This document shows, piece by piece, positions 6,500 to 6,942 of a stretch of DNA of 6,942 nt (position 1 is the first letter of the stretch; each line of letters begins with the position of its first letter). A program made the position numbers and the translations under genes. The stretch covers positions 1-6,942 of the forward strand of contig JAOUJR010000087.1 in NCBI GenBank assembly GCA_029883145.1. Direction: 5' to 3'. Below the pieces are notes generated by a model. That model was not told the origin of the DNA and ran no database searches. It worked only from the letters and a program-made list of their open reading frames with translations. The DNA is from Nitrospirota bacterium (GTDB lineage Bacteria; Nitrospirota; Thermodesulfovibrionia; Thermodesulfovibrionales; SM23-35).

Positions 6500-6942
6500 A
6501 TGCCGGAAGTAAACCTGAACGTAATCCTTTTGCGAAATACCACGAATCCTGAAGAAACGATTGCAATGGCTGCAAAGTTGTGTTATAGCCCTTCAGATAT
6601 TACAGAATTGAAGAAAAAGATTGAGTCGAAAAATCAGAAGACATTTATTGAGAAACTTGTGAAGATAGGACACATGACCCCTATTGAACATGCGTCATTT
6701 ACTTTTGCAATTGAAGGTATATCAAGGGCATGCTCCCATCAACTTGTCAGACACAGGCTCGCATCTTATTCACAGCAATCCCAGCGTTACGTGTCTGAGA
6801 GCAGTCAATCGGCAACCCGAGGTCAGTCTTCAACACAGGATCAGACAGCATTTGACTATATTGTTCCACCCTCGATAGCGCAGGATCAGGAATCCCGGAA
6901 GTTTTTTGTAAAATTTATGTGTGAGTCGCAGAGGACATATGA
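6500..6942 (+). CDS. thyX: Flavin-dependent thymidylate synthase ThyX (3' end beyond window)
   Basis: ThyX makes dTMP from dUMP using FAD, NADPH and methylene-tetrahydrofolate and replaces ThyA in organisms lacking it. Only the first 147 codons are present; the frame is open to the window edge. The start ATG follows AAGGAG (6489-6494) with 5 nt spacing. The N-terminal part has AAKLCYSP (24-31), then GHMTPIEHASFTFAIEG (57-73) and SRACSHQLVRHRLASYSQQS. The diagnostic ThyX motif RHRxxSxxxxSxR is complete (residues 84-96, RHRLASYSQQSQR). Right after RYV comes a stretch rich in Ser, Gln and Thr (residues 99-117) before FDYIVPPSI. In the relatives I remember, only about four residues link RYV to this motif, so about 15 residues look inserted. 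The reading frame stays open, so the gene does not look broken. PanB supplies no substrate to ThyX, but both use methylene-tetrahydrofolate. Confidence 0.95.
   Translation, partial: MPEVNLNVILLRNTTNPEETIAMAAKLCYSPSDITELKKKIESKNQKTFIEKLVKIGHMTPIEHASFTFAIEGISRACSHQLVRHRLASYSQQSQRYVSESSQSATRGQSSTQDQTAFDYIVPPSIAQDQESRKFFVKFMCESQRTY

Noticed and set aside
1..6942. CRISPR array, tRNA, rRNA, phage or toxin-antitoxin content
   Set aside because: I found no regularly spaced direct repeats, no tRNA-like cloverleaf with T-loop sequence, and no gene of these types. The only repeats are the two MITE-like elements and short hairpins.

Overview
The window looks like ordinary chromosome of a Gram-negative bacterium with moderately low GC. 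It encodes a type IV prepilin peptidase, a membrane-anchored PAS histidine kinase and a flavin-dependent thymidylate synthase (ThyX). It also carries two dispersed-repeat families that I know from Nitrospirota and deltaproteobacteria-type genomes. My best guess is a Nitrospirota or Desulfobacterota-like organism. That rests on remembered repeat and protein style, not on any search.

Layout: the last 18 codons of an unidentified + strand gene (ending at 58) are followed by a structured repeat (127-223) that ends just before the ribosome binding site of recG (235-2331). A small coiled-coil protein (2341-2646) follows recG at once and is probably in the same transcript. A second MITE-like repeat (2718-2829), flanked by a possible 7-bp target duplication, separates it from a pilD-type prepilin peptidase gene (2901-3707). 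That gene overlaps by 4 nt a PAS/HisKA/HATPase sensor kinase gene (3704-4960). panB (5035-5835) follows after 74 nt with its own strong ribosome binding site. A CBS-pair protein (6299-5859, minus strand) converges on panB, and a compact inverted repeat holding both stop codons lies between them. A divergent intergenic region (6300-6499) carries a good sigma-70 promoter and a structured leader for thyX (6500 onward), which runs off the window.

The genes cover separate housekeeping tasks: replication-fork repair (RecG), pilin or pseudopilin maturation (PilD), signalling (kinase, CBS protein), pantothenate/CoA synthesis (PanB) and dTMP synthesis (ThyX). The only tight link is the overlapping prepilin peptidase and kinase pair, which may tie the kinase to pilus or secretion control.

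I do not see an obvious undescribed multi-gene system. The points most worth a second look are a Ser/Gln-rich insertion just after the ThyX signature motif, the two repeats (one placed so that it abuts the recG start), the apparently orphan kinase, and the shared-stop-codon hairpin between panB and the CBS gene.
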